DNA from: an uncultured Arenicella sp.
GTDB taxonomy: Bacteria; Pseudomonadota; Gammaproteobacteria; Arenicellales; Arenicellaceae
Assembly: GCA_938045295.1 (NCBI GenBank)
Contig: CALINO010000012.1
Coordinates: 1-64,000 of the forward strand
Direction: 5' to 3'
DNA: 64,000 bases
This document shows, piece after piece, positions 10,236 to 19,714 of the stretch (positions are counted from its first letter, which is position 1; every line of letters begins with the position of its first letter). Below the pieces are notes generated by a model. The model did no database searches and had not been told where the DNA came from. It saw nothing but the letters and a program-made list of their open reading frames with translations. Made by a program: the position numbers and the translations under genes.

Positions 10236-10238
10236 GAT

Positions 10239-11045
10239 TTATTTAACTGCTAAGATCGAGACAAATTGTAAGTTCTGTAACCACGGCGTCACTATAGAAA
10301 AGCCGGCATTTTTTAAGCGTTTGGTGTGTGCGTCTAATGTCTCTGGAATCAATACGTTTTCAATGGCATCGCGCTTTTGGCTGATTTCTAACTGGCTGTA
10401 ACCTTGGTCTGCTTTGTAACGATGATGGATGTTGGTCATCATCTGATTGGTGTCTGGCTGAGCAAAGGTGATTTTTTCTGATAGAACCAGTGCTCCGCCG
10501 CTGGCAAGCCCTTGGTGAACGGTGTCTATAATGTCATCACGAGATTCTTTGGCAATGAATTGCAAGGTGAAATTCATCAACACCATGGCTGCATTGTTGA
10601 TTTGGGTTTCAAGTAAATCTTGTTCGATGAACTCTAGACGTAAGTTTGTGTAGGGGCTGGCATAATCTTTTGCGCGCGTAAGCATGGCCTTTGAATTATC
10701 TATGCCGATTAACGTTGCTTCTATATTGCTTGAATTGTCCCTTGAATCGTTATTTGGATTGAGGGTTGAGTGGTTTGGAGTAGTAGGCAGCGGCTTCAAG
10801 CCTTCCGCCATGGCGTGCAAGCCAGCGCCTAATGAGCAACCTAAATCATAGTAATTACGGTGCGGCATGCGAAACTCGCGGGTCAGGGTCGGTAGCATGG
10901 CCAATATGGCTTGATAGCTGGGTACCGATCTTGAGATCATGTCGCTGAACACCGAGGCCACTCGCTCATCAAATTGAAAAGGCGATACTTTGCCGTCATG
11001 ATTGGCCTCGTGCGAGGCGTACAGTGTGTCTTTATTATCAGTCAT
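10239..11045 (-). CDS. cmoA: Carboxy-S-adenosyl-L-methionine synthase CmoA
   Basis: CmoA makes carboxy-SAM from SAM and prephenate for CmoB. Family features are FQFDERVASVFSDMISRSVPSY near the N-terminus, the glycine motif DLGCSLGAG, GIDNSKAM and VLMNFTLQF. The length (268 aa) exceeds the usual 245-247 because of an Asn/Ser-rich insertion of about 20 residues (around 90-112) between the glycine-rich motif and the acidic SAM-binding motif. It is the first gene of the cmoAB operon and is divergent from the AEC transporter gene. Confidence 0.96.
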   Translation of the reverse strand: MTDNKDTLYASHEANHDGKVSPFQFDERVASVFSDMISRSVPSYQAILAMLPTLTREFRMPHRNYYDLGCSLGAGLHAMAEGLKPLPTTPNHSTLNPNNDSRDNSSNIEATLIGIDNSKAMLTRAKDYASPYTNLRLEFIEQDLLETQINNAAMVLMNFTLQFIAKESRDDIIDTVHQGLASGGALVLSEKITFAQPDTNQMMTNIHHRYKADQGYSQLEISQKRDAIENVLIPETLDAHTKRLKNAGFSIVTPWLQNLQFVSILAVK

Positions 11046-11195
11046 GGCATAGCGTTGCTGGTTGTGAATTCATGCAGTGCAGGGGCATTGCCTGATTGCA
11101 TTGATGCGTTGTAACGAATAAAGTTCGGATTATATATGATTGAAAACATCGCGCGCTTATTTCAGCGTGCTTAAGGTAGGAAGCGTTTAGAGGCA

Positions 11196-12077
11196 ATGCT
11201 GAGTCAAATATTCAATATTATTGCGCCCATGTTTCTGATTGTGGCCGTAGGTTATGTGTACGGTGTCAGAACTCAATTGGAAATGCGCATCACCAATCAG
11301 TTGATTATGAGTGTGTTTGTGCCGGCATTGATCTTTCATGTGATGATTCAAGACAGCTTTATGCCTCAGCAATACTTAGGGTTGATTCTTGCCGGCACTT
11401 TATTGATGCTTGGTTCTGGTGTGGTGGCATTTTTTTTCGCCAAGCTTATTGGTTTTAACCCCCGCTCTTTTATGCCTCCGGCGATGTTTTCTAATTGGGC
11501 TAATTTAGGCTTACCGTTGTACATTTTTGCCTTGGGCAGTGCGGCACTTGATGGTGGTTTGATGTTGGTCATTGTTGGCAATATCTTATGTTTTAGCATT
11601 GGTGCGTACCTTTATTCGGGCAAATTCAATATTTTAGAAGTTCTAAAAACGCCGATTATTGTGTCGGTGATATTGGGTTTGATATTTAATTTTGCTCATC
11701 TTGGCCTGCCTCATTTTATCGCCGTGCCATTGGATATGATGGGGCAAGTGGCGATCCCGTTGATGCTGTTTTCTTTAGGGGTGCGCTTGACCAGCGTTAA
11801 TTTTAATGACATGAAAATTGGTCTGATCATGGCGATTTTTTGCCCAGTTATCGGCGTAGCGTTGGCCTTTTTGATTGTTCAGGTTATTCCTTTAAACCCC
11901 TTACACAGAGATATTTTGATTTTGTTTGGCGCGTTACCGCCCGCGGTGATGAATTACATGCTGGCCGAACAGTATGACTGTGAGCCTGATCAAGTCGCGT
12001 CCATGGTATTGATTGGCAATTTAGCTTCAGTATTTACCTTGTCATTGGCATTGTTGCTGGTTTTACCAAAAACTTAG
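11196..12077 (+). CDS. AEC family transporter
   Basis: This is an inner-membrane protein of the auxin-efflux-carrier / malate permease family, about ten hydrophobic segments in 293 residues. Supporting stretches are FNIIAPMFLIVAVGYVYG at the N-terminus, SNWANLGLPLYIFALG and a C-terminal half with ALPPAVMNYMLAEQY. AGAGG stands just upstream of the ATG. The substrate cannot be inferred. It is divergent from cmoA, with an AT-rich shared promoter region (TTATATATG near 11,133-11,141). Confidence 0.88.
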   Translation: MLSQIFNIIAPMFLIVAVGYVYGVRTQLEMRITNQLIMSVFVPALIFHVMIQDSFMPQQYLGLILAGTLLMLGSGVVAFFFAKLIGFNPRSFMPPAMFSNWANLGLPLYIFALGSAALDGGLMLVIVGNILCFSIGAYLYSGKFNILEVLKTPIIVSVILGLIFNFAHLGLPHFIAVPLDMMGQVAIPLMLFSLGVRLTSVNFNDMKIGLIMAIFCPVIGVALAFLIVQVIPLNPLHRDILILFGALPPAVMNYMLAEQYDCEPDQVASMVLIGNLASVFTLSLALLLVLPKT

Positions 12078-12222
12078 TCATTTTGTCCATCAATGAAGTG
12101 GCAAGCTCGTGGCGTTTTTGGCAAATCACTTGCATTTTTTTTTCATACGGATACGCTTCCACACCAAGAATTTGCCTCTAATCCCAAACTAACGACGCCT
12201 GCGCGCATTGGATTGAAAAATT

Positions 12223-12735
12223 ATGAAACAACAAAGCAGTTATAGTTACGAAGAAATTATTGCTCACGGTAATGGTGAGCTTCCTGGGCAGAGCATGTCT
12301 CGCCTGCCATTGCCGCCGATGTTGATGTTTGATCGTATAGCTGAAATCACCGAAGACGGTGGTGAGTTTGGTAAAGGTAAAGTCGTCGCGGAGTTGGATG
12401 TAAATAAGGACCTTTGGTTTTTTGATTGCCACTTTAAAGGCGACCCAGTCATGCCTGGTTGTTTGGGCTTAGATGCGGTATGGCAGTTGGTGGGCTTTTA
12501 TTTGTCTTGGATCGGTGGCCCAGGTAAAGGGCGTGCGTTGGGCGTGGGTGAAGTTAAATTTACCGGCCAAGTTGAGCCGACTGCGAAACTAGTGCGATAT
12601 GAAATTGACATGAAGCGCGTCATTTCAAGACGGTTGTTTATGGGCATTGGCGACGCTAAAGTGTTTGTTGATGGTGAGCTTATTTACACCATGAGTGATT
12701 TGAAAGTGGGGCTTTTCGGAGCGGAAGAAAAGTAG
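12223..12735 (+). CDS. fabA: 3-hydroxydecanoyl-ACP dehydratase/isomerase
   Basis: FabA dehydrates 3-hydroxydecanoyl-ACP and isomerises the product to the cis-3 form, the branch point for unsaturated fatty acids. The hotdog-fold protein (170 aa) contains the catalytic His in [15 protein letters not shown] and the Asp in LGLDAVWQL. It is followed after about 105 bases by fabB, its usual partner. No recognisable FabR or FadR operator was found upstream. Confidence 0.98.
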   Translation: MKQQSSYSYEEIIAHGNGELPGQSMSRLPLPPMLMFDRIAEITEDGGEFGKGKVVAELDVNKDLWFFDCHFKGDPVMPGCLGLDAVWQLVGFYLSWIGGPGKGRALGVGEVKFTGQVEPTAKLVRYEIDMKRVISRRLFMGIGDAKVFVDGELIYTMSDLKVGLFGAEEK

Positions 12736-12753
12736 CTAACCCTTGAGATACTA

Positions 12754-12773
12754 GTGTCATTTGTGTGTGACAC
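12754..12773. repeat. Inverted repeat between fabA and fabB
   Basis: GTGTCA and TGACAC are separated by 8 bases, within the 105-base gap. The stem is short and has no T-tract, so it could be an operator for an internal fabB promoter or a weak RNA hairpin. Confidence 0.35.
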
Positions 12774-12840
12774 ATTCAAATTAGTATAGTGAGAACTGAT
12801 AAGGTTTGATAAAGCCTTCAACTGATTAAGAGTGTATAAA

Positions 12841-14052
12841 ATGAAAAGAGTTGTTATTACCGGTATGGGGGTTGTGTCGAGTCTGGGCAATGATGTTGCC
12901 ACGGTTACTCAAAGCCTGAAAGACGGTAAGTCTGGCATACAATTCTGTGAAGACTACGCCGAACTGGGCATGCGCAGCCACATTGCTGGGCGTGTCCACA
13001 TTGATCAAAAAGAATTGATCGATCGTAAAAAGCTACGCTTTATGGGCGATGCGGCGGCGTTTAGCTATATTGCTATGGAACAAGCGATTGAAGATGCTGG
13101 TTTAGATCTAGAGCAGATTAAGGACACCAAAGTGGGCTTGATTACCGGCTCAGGCGGCGGTTCACCCGCGAACAATATTTTGGCGGCTGAAATTGCCAAA
13201 GATCGTGGGGTTAAGCGAGTTGGCCCTTACGCCGTGCCTAAGACCATGGGCAGCACTACATCGGCCTGCCTTTCAACCATGTTCGGTATTCAAGGCACCA
13301 GTTATTCAATTAGCTCGGCCTGTTCCACCAGTGCGCATTGCATAGGCCATGCGGCCGATTTAATTCGCGGCGGCCGGCACCACACGGTGTTTGCCGGTGG
13401 CGGTGAAGAGGAGCATTGGACTATGTCGATCCTGTTCGATGCCATGGGCGCAATGTCGAGCAAATACAATGACACGCCTACCGAAGCATCTCGCACCTAC
13501 GACGCCAACCGCGACGGCTTTGTGATTGCCGGCGGCGGCGGTATTTTAGTGCTAGAAGAATACGAACACGCCAAAGCGCGTGGCGCTAAGATTTACGCTG
13601 AACTGGTTGGTTTTGGCGCTACCTCTGACGGCTTCGATATGGTTGCTCCGTCTGGTGAAGGCGCGGTGCGTTGCATGCAGCAAGCGCTAGAAACGGTGAG
13701 CGGCTCGGTTGATTACGTCAATACTCACGGCACTAGTACGCCAGTGGGCGACGTAAAAGAACTGCAAGCATTAAAAGAAGTATTCAAAGATAAAATGCCG
13801 TTCATTAGCGCAACCAAAAGCTTGTCTGGCCACGCGTTGGGTGCGGCTGGTGTGCATGAGGCCATTTACTCGTTGATTATGATGAAAGAAGGCTTTATCT
13901 CTGCTTCAGCGAATATTAAAGAGCTGGACGAAGAAGCTAAAGGCTTGCCAATCGTATTGGAAAATGCGGCTGAAAAAGTAAAAACAGCAATGTCTAACAG
14001 CTTCGGCTTTGGTGGCACCAATGCAACCTTGGTCTTTCAAGACATTTCATAG
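12841..14052 (+). CDS. fabB: 3-oxoacyl-ACP synthase I
   Basis: FabB is the condensing enzyme that elongates unsaturated acyl-ACPs. It has the thiolase fold, with nucleophilic Cys in [14 protein letters not shown] and catalytic His residues in NTHGTSTP and [10 protein letters not shown] chose the ATG at 12841, giving [10 protein letters not shown] and 403 aa, which matches the E. coli FabB start; a GTG three codons upstream is unlikely. With fabA it gives the anaerobic-type unsaturated fatty acid pathway typical of many gammaproteobacteria. Confidence 0.98.
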   Translation: MKRVVITGMGVVSSLGNDVATVTQSLKDGKSGIQFCEDYAELGMRSHIAGRVHIDQKELIDRKKLRFMGDAAAFSYIAMEQAIEDAGLDLEQIKDTKVGLITGSGGGSPANNILAAEIAKDRGVKRVGPYAVPKTMGSTTSACLSTMFGIQGTSYSISSACSTSAHCIGHAADLIRGGRHHTVFAGGGEEEHWTMSILFDAMGAMSSKYNDTPTEASRTYDANRDGFVIAGGGGILVLEEYEHAKARGAKIYAELVGFGATSDGFDMVAPSGEGAVRCMQQALETVSGSVDYVNTHGTSTPVGDVKELQALKEVFKDKMPFISATKSLSGHALGAAGVHEAIYSLIMMKEGFISASANIKELDEEAKGLPIVLENAAEKVKTAMSNSFGFGGTNATLVFQDIS

Positions 14053-14088
14053 CGCAAACGATTGCATCCCTTCGTAACGATCTTGCTA

Positions 14089-14113
14089 GAAGCCTCGATT
14101 TTTTCGAGGCTTC
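14089..14113 (+). terminator. Hairpin after fabB
   Basis: GAAGCCTCG and CGAGGCTTC form a 9-bp stem around a T-rich loop, 37 bases after the fabB stop. No T-tract follows the stem, so termination strength is uncertain. Confidence 0.5.
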
Positions 14114-14137
14114 ACATTCGGCTTCTATAATCAGCGC

Positions 14138-15163
14138 ATGAATCAAAACTCTCAATATCCGCACTCTTTGGTGCTTGGTTGGTGGCTGCTTGGTTGTGCG
14201 GCGGTCGTGTATTTAATGATCGTGGTTGGCGGCGTAACTCGGCTCACACAGTCTGGCTTGTCGATGGTGGAATGGGAGCCCATTATGGGCATTATTCCGC
14301 CACTCAATCACGCTGAATGGATGGCGGTATTTGAAAAGTATCGTCAGTCTCCTGAGTATTTGAAAATTAACGCAGGCATGAGCCTAGAGGCGTTTAAAGG
14401 GATCTTTTATTGGGAATACGGCCACCGTGTATTAGGCCGGGTGATTGGGTTAATTTACTTTTTGCCACTGTTGTTCTTTATTGTGCGGGGCATGGTTCCC
14501 AGGGAGTGGTTTGCTCGGTTGTTTGGGCTGTTTATCTTGGGCGGCCTGCAAGGCTTGATGGGCTGGTATATGGTCAAAAGTGGTTTGATGGATGTGCCAC
14601 ACGTTAGTCAGTACCGTTTAACCGCTCACTTAGGCTTGGCACTGGTTATATTTGCCTGCATGATTTGGTTTGCTCTGGACTTTTTGCGCGGTGAGCGTAG
14701 GCGTAATAGGGCGTCCTCCCCTTACTTGCTGTCTACCGCCATGGTGGTTAGCGTTGTGTTTATCATGATGCTCAGTGGTGGTTTTGTTGCCGGCACCAAG
14801 GCAGGCTTTATCATGAACACATTCCCTAAAATGAATGGCGCGTGGGTTCCGTCAGGGTTGTTTGCAATTGAGCCCGCTTGGCGCAACGTATTTGAAAACC
14901 CTGTGGCCATTCAGTTTGTGCACCGAAGTTTGGCGTTTGTTGTGGCAGGCGTGGTGGTCTGGAGTTTCGTTAAATCACGTACACAAGCATTTGCTACCGC
15001 TAATCATTGGGTGTTATTGATTGTGTTGGTTCAAGTGTGTTTAGGTATCTCAGCATTGGTAATGCGGGTGCCAGTGTGGTTAGGAGTGCTGCATCAGGCG
15101 GGTGCGGTGGCGCTGTTCACTGCGGCCTTGTATTCGGCGCACGTTGCTAGAAAGGCTCAATAG
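14138..15163 (+). CDS. ctaA: Heme A synthase (COX15/CtaA)
   Basis: This inner-membrane enzyme oxidises the heme O methyl group to make heme A for aa3-type cytochrome oxidase. The 341-residue protein has about eight transmembrane segments. Conserved features are GGVTRLTQSGLSMVEW after the first helix, EYGHRVLGR with a heme-ligand His, and matching His residues in the second half (QFVHRSLAF and LHQAGAVALF). It is not adjacent to ctaB or oxidase subunit genes here. It begins shortly after the fabB hairpin. Confidence 0.95.
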   Translation: MNQNSQYPHSLVLGWWLLGCAAVVYLMIVVGGVTRLTQSGLSMVEWEPIMGIIPPLNHAEWMAVFEKYRQSPEYLKINAGMSLEAFKGIFYWEYGHRVLGRVIGLIYFLPLLFFIVRGMVPREWFARLFGLFILGGLQGLMGWYMVKSGLMDVPHVSQYRLTAHLGLALVIFACMIWFALDFLRGERRRNRASSPYLLSTAMVVSVVFIMMLSGGFVAGTKAGFIMNTFPKMNGAWVPSGLFAIEPAWRNVFENPVAIQFVHRSLAFVVAGVVVWSFVKSRTQAFATANHWVLLIVLVQVCLGISALVMRVPVWLGVLHQAGAVALFTAALYSAHVARKAQ

Positions 15164-15376
15164 TTTATCGAGCCAGGATGGCTCACTTATTATCGATTAG
15201 TAGTACCGTGACCTGAGCGGAGTAGGTCGTGTGAAGTGTTACTAGCTGTTAAATTCAATTCATGAATTATTGGTTATTCATGAAATATAGTTATATCACG
15301 ATATTATTTTTGATAATAATTGTTTAAATACAATGGCTTAACAAGGTTTTGCGTTTTGTGTTTTTTGCTCATTTTT

Positions 15377-15405
15377 TTGACTTTTAGCCTCTCAAACAGA
15401 ATAAT
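15377..15405 (+). promoter_or_regulatory. sigma70 promoter of the candidate sRNA
   Basis: TTGACT (15377-15382) and AATAAT (15400-15405) are separated by exactly 17 bp. The predicted start is near 15412, and no coding sequence follows before the terminator at 15533. Confidence 0.6.
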
Positions 15406-15411
15406 AGAGTT

Positions 15412-15562
15412 CATCAAGTTGAACGAGACACAAAACATATTGTTATTGATCTCTCCTTCAACTCATCGTTTATAGGCCAGTTCGATTGTGTAGCTGGCTT
15501 GCACATCTCCTCCATCCTCCTTTGGTGGTTTGGGCGCGAACCTCAGTTCGCGCCTTTTTTTT
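15412..15562 (+). ncRNA. Candidate small RNA with C-rich (anti-SD-like) segment
   Basis: This stretch of about 150 nt runs from a good sigma70 promoter to a strong terminator and holds no plausible ORF. Predicted elements in order are: a long stem AGTTGAA / TTCAACT (15417-15463) extended by GAGA / TCTC; a second stem GCCAG / CTGGC (about 15476-15499); a mostly unpaired C-rich stretch with two CCTCC motifs (15505-15520); and the terminator. Two CCUCC motifs could pair with Shine-Dalgarno sequences, as in known C-rich-loop sRNAs. It resembles no RNA family I recognise. The remaining sequence of the 15164-15832 gap is AT-rich and otherwise featureless, apart from the rplM promoter. Confidence 0.5.
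15533..15562 (+). terminator. Strong intrinsic terminator
   Basis: GGCGCGAAC and GTTCGCGCC form a perfect 9-bp stem with loop CTCA, followed by eight T residues. It lies 370 bases after ctaA and 270 bases before rplM, so it most likely ends an RNA that starts between them. Confidence 0.9.
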
Positions 15563-15667
15563 GTCTGCAGTTTGTTGTCTGTAATCTTCACCTGCTGATA
15601 TGCGGCGCATTACCCAGGTGCGCAAACTGCGGGCCTTTATTTACCACGGCTTTAATGCTTTAAATGC

Positions 15668-15696
15668 TTGCCAAAGCCCACGTTCATCGTTATGAT
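15668..15696 (+). promoter_or_regulatory. rplM-rpsI promoter
   Basis: TTGCCA and TATGAT are separated by 17 bp, followed by a GC-rich discriminator (CGCGCG) typical of stringently controlled ribosomal promoters. The start near 15703 leaves a leader of about 130 nt, where autoregulation by L13 is possible by analogy with E. coli. Confidence 0.7.
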
Positions 15697-15832
15697 CGCG
15701 CGTCCTGCGAGTGTAATGCTCGTAATACAAGTTCAGATGCTGATTTATCACTGTCTGCACTGTAAGTACTGGCCACTGGTTTTTGAACTCTGGCAGTAAT
15801 GAATATAAACATAGAATAGTAGGTTTTTAACC

Positions 15833-16261
15833 ATGAAAACATTTTCTGCAAAGCCAGCAGAGGTGAAGCGCGAGTGGTACGTTGTAGACGCCACTGACAA
15901 AGTGCTTGGCCGTGTGGCGACTGAAATCGCCCTTCGCTTGCGTGGCAAACATAAGCCAGAGTACACACCTCATGTGGACACCGGTGATCATATTGTTGTT
16001 ATCAATGCTGAGAAAATCGCAGTAACGGGTAACAAAGAAGAAGACAAAATTTATTACCGTCACACTGGCTTCCCAGGTGGTATTAAAGACGTCAACGTTC
16101 GTAAGCTGCGTGAGCATGCTCCTGAGCGAATCATTGAAAATGCAGTGCGTGGCATGTTGCCAAAGAACCCATTGGGTCGCGCAATGTTCAAAAAACTACA
16201 CATCTATGCTGGTTCTGAGCACAAGCATCAAGCTCAAGAGCCTAAAGTGCTAGAGATCTAA
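15833..16261 (+). CDS. rplM: 50S ribosomal protein L13
   Basis: This is a large-subunit ribosomal protein of 142 aa, the same length as E. coli L13. Family stretches include [25 protein letters not shown] and [23 protein letters not shown] precedes the ATG at suitable spacing. It forms the conserved rplM-rpsI operon with the gene 12 bases downstream. Confidence 0.99.
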   Translation: MKTFSAKPAEVKREWYVVDATDKVLGRVATEIALRLRGKHKPEYTPHVDTGDHIVVINAEKIAVTGNKEEDKIYYRHTGFPGGIKDVNVRKLREHAPERIIENAVRGMLPKNPLGRAMFKKLHIYAGSEHKHQAQEPKVLEI

Positions 16262-16273
16262 AGGAGAATTTAA

Positions 16274-16663
16274 ATGTCTGAAGTATATCTAGGCACTGGC
16301 CGTCGTAAATCTTCAACTGCGCGTGTACGCTTGCAGTCTGGTTCTGGCAACATCACGGTTAACCAACGTCCTCTTGATGAGTATTTTGGTCGTGAAACAG
16401 CGCGTATGGTGGTTCGTCAACCGCTTGCGTTGTTAGAGATGTTAGAAAATTTTGATATTAACGTGAATGTGCAAGGCGGCGGCGGAAGCGGCCAAGCTGG
16501 CGCTATTCGTCACGGTATTACGCGCGCTTTGTTGGCGTATAACGAAGAACTTCGCCCCACATTACGTGCAGCTGGCTTTGTTACTCGTGACGCACGTGAA
16601 GTTGAGCGTAAGAAAGTGGGTCTTAAAGGCGCACGTCGCAGACCTCAATTCTCGAAACGTTAA
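16274..16663 (+). CDS. rpsI: 30S ribosomal protein S9
   Basis: This is a small-subunit ribosomal protein of 129 aa. It starts with the family pattern [16 protein letters not shown] and ends in the basic tail RRRPQFSKR that reaches the P-site tRNA. A strong Shine-Dalgarno AAGGAG precedes the ATG. The gene is cotranscribed with rplM and ends in an intrinsic terminator. Confidence 0.99.
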   Translation: MSEVYLGTGRRKSSTARVRLQSGSGNITVNQRPLDEYFGRETARMVVRQPLALLEMLENFDINVNVQGGGGSGQAGAIRHGITRALLAYNEELRPTLRAAGFVTRDAREVERKKVGLKGARRRPQFSKR

Positions 16664-16685
16664 TTCGTTTTGCGAACAAGTTAAT

Positions 16686-16716
16686 AAAAAAGCCGGCCTG
16701 TGTGTCGGCTTTTTTA
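16686..16716 (+). terminator. rplM-rpsI terminator
   Basis: AAAAAAGCCG and CGGCTTTTTT pair around a 10-base loop, ending in a T-tract, 23 bases after rpsI. Confidence 0.85.
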
Positions 16717-16872
16717 TTGCTCATTTTTATCGCTTATGGTTGCGCCGTTATTCTTTTTCCCTTGTTTGGTGCCTATTCGTTGTGCTTAATGAATTACTAA
16801 GGTGAATTGGTGCTGGTGAATCTTGTGCTCTGGCTTTAGAATTAGCCATTAACTATTATTTTGTCTTTTGTC

Positions 16873-17919
16873 ATGAAACCTATCAAAGTTGGAATTATTG
16901 GCGGCACTGGCTATACCGGTGTTGAGCTATTGCGTTTGTTGGTGGTTCACCCGCATGTTGAACTTACCCTAATAACGTCCAGGTCAGAGGCGGGGCGGCC
17001 TGTGGCTGACTTATTTCCAAGCTTGCGAGGTTTTACGGATTTAGCGTTTACGGCTCCGGATGAAGGCGCATTTAGAGAATGCGATATTGTCTTCAGTGCC
17101 ACGCCCAATGGCATTGCCATGACGCACGCGCGCCAGTTGTTGGAGTCGGGCGTGCGCTTGATTGATTTGGCGGCCGATTTTCGCATTAAAGACGTGGCCG
17201 TATGGGAGCAGTGGTATGGTATGGCTCATGCTTGCCCTGAGCTGGTGGCCGACGCTGTTTATGGTTTGCCAGAATTAAATCGAGAGGCGGTGAAACAAGC
17301 GCACATTGTGGCCAACCCAGGGTGTTACCCAACGGCCACCACGCTGGGCTTTCTGCCGTTAGTCACGTCAGGTCTTGTGGATGTGGCCGATTTGGTGGCT
17401 GACACTAAATCCGGTGTGACCGGGGCAGGTCGAGGCGCCAGTGTGGCCAACTTGTACAGTGAGGTGGCGGACAGCTTTAAAGCCTATGCCGTTGCTGGGC
17501 ACCGACACCACCCCGAAATTACGCAGAATTTATCGTTAGTGTTAAATGCGCCGGTAGGGCTTACCTTCGTGCCACATTTAACCCCAATGTTGCGCGGCAT
17601 ACACGCGACGCTCTATTCTAATCTGCTTGATAGCAACACATCGCTTGAAAGCGTGCATCAGTTATTCGAGCAGCAGTATGAAAATGAGCCATTTGTGGAT
17701 GTATTGCCATTGGGAGCACACCCTGACACGCGTTCGGTGAAAGCCTCTAACATGTGCCGTATTGCCTTGCACAAAGCGGGTGGTTCAGGCAAATTGGTGG
17801 TCTTGTCGGTTATTGATAATTTGACCAAAGGTGCGGCCGGGCAAGCGGTGCAAAATATGAACATTATGTGTGGCCTTGATGAAGCAACAGCATTAAGGAG
17901 CGCGCCGGTATTACCGTAA
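16873..17919 (+). CDS. argC: N-acetyl-gamma-glutamyl-phosphate reductase
   Basis: ArgC reduces N-acetylglutamyl phosphate to the semialdehyde in arginine synthesis. It has an N-terminal NAD(P)-binding motif ([17 protein letters not shown]), the catalytic Cys in ANPGCYPTA and His in GHRHHPEI. I chose the ATG at 16873 (348 aa, [11 protein letters not shown]); the frame extends four codons upstream to a TTG. No clear Shine-Dalgarno is seen. The following genes (membrane coiled-coil protein, bactofilin, erpA, anmK, M23, tyrS) match the order near argC in Pseudomonas. Confidence 0.97.
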   Translation: MKPIKVGIIGGTGYTGVELLRLLVVHPHVELTLITSRSEAGRPVADLFPSLRGFTDLAFTAPDEGAFRECDIVFSATPNGIAMTHARQLLESGVRLIDLAADFRIKDVAVWEQWYGMAHACPELVADAVYGLPELNREAVKQAHIVANPGCYPTATTLGFLPLVTSGLVDVADLVADTKSGVTGAGRGASVANLYSEVADSFKAYAVAGHRHHPEITQNLSLVLNAPVGLTFVPHLTPMLRGIHATLYSNLLDSNTSLESVHQLFEQQYENEPFVDVLPLGAHPDTRSVKASNMCRIALHKAGGSGKLVVLSVIDNLTKGAAGQAVQNMNIMCGLDEATALRSAPVLP

Positions 17920-17991
17920 TACTCAGCAACTAATCGGCTTAATTGAGTGTTAATAATTAAGGCCGGTGTTAGAACTTTGTGCTAAAAAAAT

Positions 17992-18699
17992 ATGTTAAGA
18001 AAAGCGACCAACGATTTATCCATTCGACCCAAAATGTCTTCCACTGTGCTAATGACGATTGTGGTGGCAGGGTTGTTTTTGTTTATTGTCGGCTTGTATT
18101 TGGCTTATACTCAAGGCGTTAAGAGTGGCCATAATCGCTATGAGTCGGATCGAGCCAGCATTGATCAGTTGCGCCAAGAAGTTTCGCAAGTAACGCTAGA
18201 CTTAGGCAAAGCCCAAGAAGCGTTAACCTTTGCGCAAAGGCAAAAACAAATTCAAGAAGAAGCGTACAAGCAAATTAATAAAGCGTACGTTAATTCTGAG
18301 CAAAAAAATGCCGTGCTGGGCTCTCGGTTGGATTTTTATCGAAGTATTATTTCACCTGAAGATGGCCAGAGTGGCCCTGCAATACAAGACTTAAAACACG
18401 CTTTTGATGGCGACCAGTTAACGTTTGATGTCACCTTGGTGCAAGCGATTAAACACAAGCATCAGGTGCGTGGTAACTTAACAGTCACGTTGTTCGAAAA
18501 TGATGTTGCCACGGGTCGTTGGCCGGTAAGCAGTGGCAGAAGCGTTAATTACCAGTACTTTCAACAGGTGTCTGGTTCAATCAATAAAACGGCATTGACG
18601 GATAATGCTAAAATTAAAGTAGAGTTAGCATTGCAAGGTGGCGAAAAGCTTGAAAGATGGTTTAATGTCGCGCCAAGCAATCAGGGCTCTGGAGCGTAG
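17992..18699 (+). CDS. Membrane-anchored coiled-coil protein (DUF6776-like)
   Basis: This is a conserved protein of unknown function, 235 aa. One transmembrane helix (about residues 17-39) is followed by a heptad-like region rich in Gln, Glu and Lys (about 50-105) and a beta-rich C-terminal domain. The topology suggests an inner-membrane anchor with a periplasmic body. It stops three bases before the bactofilin gene, so the two are surely cotranscribed and may act together in envelope organisation, which is inference only. The DUF assignment is from memory of the genomic neighbourhood. Confidence 0.75.
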   Translation: MLRKATNDLSIRPKMSSTVLMTIVVAGLFLFIVGLYLAYTQGVKSGHNRYESDRASIDQLRQEVSQVTLDLGKAQEALTFAQRQKQIQEEAYKQINKAYVNSEQKNAVLGSRLDFYRSIISPEDGQSGPAIQDLKHAFDGDQLTFDVTLVQAIKHKHQVRGNLTVTLFENDVATGRWPVSSGRSVNYQYFQQVSGSINKTALTDNAKIKVELALQGGEKLERWFNVAPSNQGSGA

Positions 18700-18702
18700 C
18701 AA

Positions 18703-19194
18703 ATGTTTGGTCAGTCAAAACCAAAATTAGAAGAAAAGCAAGAAAGCAGCAACGAGTTAAATATGAAGCGCAATAGTAAAGAAAAAGTAAGCAAGCCAGT
18801 TGAAACTATCGATACCTTGATTGGTGCAGGTTCTGTACTGCAGGGCGATTTGGAATTTACCGGCGGCCTGCGTGTTGACGGCCATATTCGAGGCCATGTG
18901 TCAGCTCAAGACAGCAGTAATGGCACGTTAGTGTTAAGTGAGTCGGGCGTGATTGAAGGCGATATTAATGTGCCTCACGTTGTGGTTAACGGCACCGTTA
19001 ATGGCAATATTTCATCTAAAGGCCACGTTGAGCTGCAAGCAAAAGCCAAAATCCAAGGTGACATACATTATAAAGCCGTGGAAATGGAGTTGGGTGCGGT
19101 ACTTAATGGCGGTTTAGTGTCTGATTCTGGTTCTGCAGTGTATGATGCTGCACCTAAGCCGGTTGAAAAGAAAAAACTTGAAGCCGAAGTTTGA
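18703..19194 (+). CDS. Bactofilin (polymer-forming cytoskeletal protein)
   Basis: Bactofilins assemble into filaments or patches at the membrane. The 163-residue protein has a short charged N-terminal tail, a central beta-helical bactofilin domain (about 40-135) beginning IDTLIGAGSVLQGDLEFTGG with regularly spaced Gly/Val turns, and a Lys/Glu-rich C-terminus. GGAGCG lies just upstream of the ATG. Pairing with the preceding membrane coiled-coil protein and an M23 peptidase nearby is consistent with cell-shape functions described for bactofilins elsewhere. Confidence 0.93.
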   Translation: MFGQSKPKLEEKQESSNELNMKRNSKEKVSKPVETIDTLIGAGSVLQGDLEFTGGLRVDGHIRGHVSAQDSSNGTLVLSESGVIEGDINVPHVVVNGTVNGNISSKGHVELQAKAKIQGDIHYKAVEMELGAVLNGGLVSDSGSAVYDAAPKPVEKKKLEAEV

Positions 19195-19256
19195 GGCCTT
19201 ATATAGGTTGATAAGTGCTCATCATGAGTGCATTGAAAGAGAAATAGGTAGTTATT

Positions 19257-19604
19257 ATGTTGGAAGTTGAACAAGCAGGCCCATTAGATTTCACATCAGA
19301 TGCCGCGTCTAAGGTCGCCGAACTGATTGCGGAAGAAGAAAATGAAGCATTGAAACTGCGCGTATATGTGCAAGGCGGCGGCTGTTCAGGGTTTCAATAC
19401 GGTTTTACTTTTGATGAAGATCAACAGGAAGACGATACCGCGGTTGATAAAGACGGCGTTCGGTTGTTGGTTGACCCCATGAGTTTTCAATACCTAATTG
19501 GTGCTAAAATTGATTACAAAGATGACATCGACGGTGCTCGTTTTATTATCAATAACCCCAATGCGTCGACCACCTGTGGTTGCGGCTCTTCTTTTTCTGC
19601 TTAG
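19257..19604 (+). CDS. erpA: Iron-sulfur cluster insertion protein ErpA
   Basis: ErpA is an A-type Fe-S carrier that delivers clusters to apoproteins. At 115 aa it is the usual length. It carries the three conserved cysteines: one in [11 protein letters not shown] and two in CGCGSSF at the C-terminus. It ends 46 bases before a bidirectional terminator shared with anmK. The position between bactofilin and anmK matches Pseudomonas. Confidence 0.97.
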   Translation: MLEVEQAGPLDFTSDAASKVAELIAEEENEALKLRVYVQGGGCSGFQYGFTFDEDQQEDDTAVDKDGVRLLVDPMSFQYLIGAKIDYKDDIDGARFIINNPNASTTCGCGSSFSA

Positions 19605-19650
19605 TTTAAGCGAGCGTGCCCTTTAGCCACAAGGTGGCTTTCAAAGGTAT

Positions 19651-19681
19651 AAAAAAAGCGGGCCTTATGCCCGCTTTTTTG
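19651..19681. terminator. Bidirectional terminator between erpA and anmK
   Basis: AAAAAAGCGGGC and GCCCGCTTTTTT form a 12-bp stem with loop CTTAT. A-tracts and T-tracts on the two sides allow termination from both convergent genes. Confidence 0.9.
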
Positions 19682-19714
19682 TTTTTGCATTCTTTGTTTC
19701 TAAACTCACTATTT

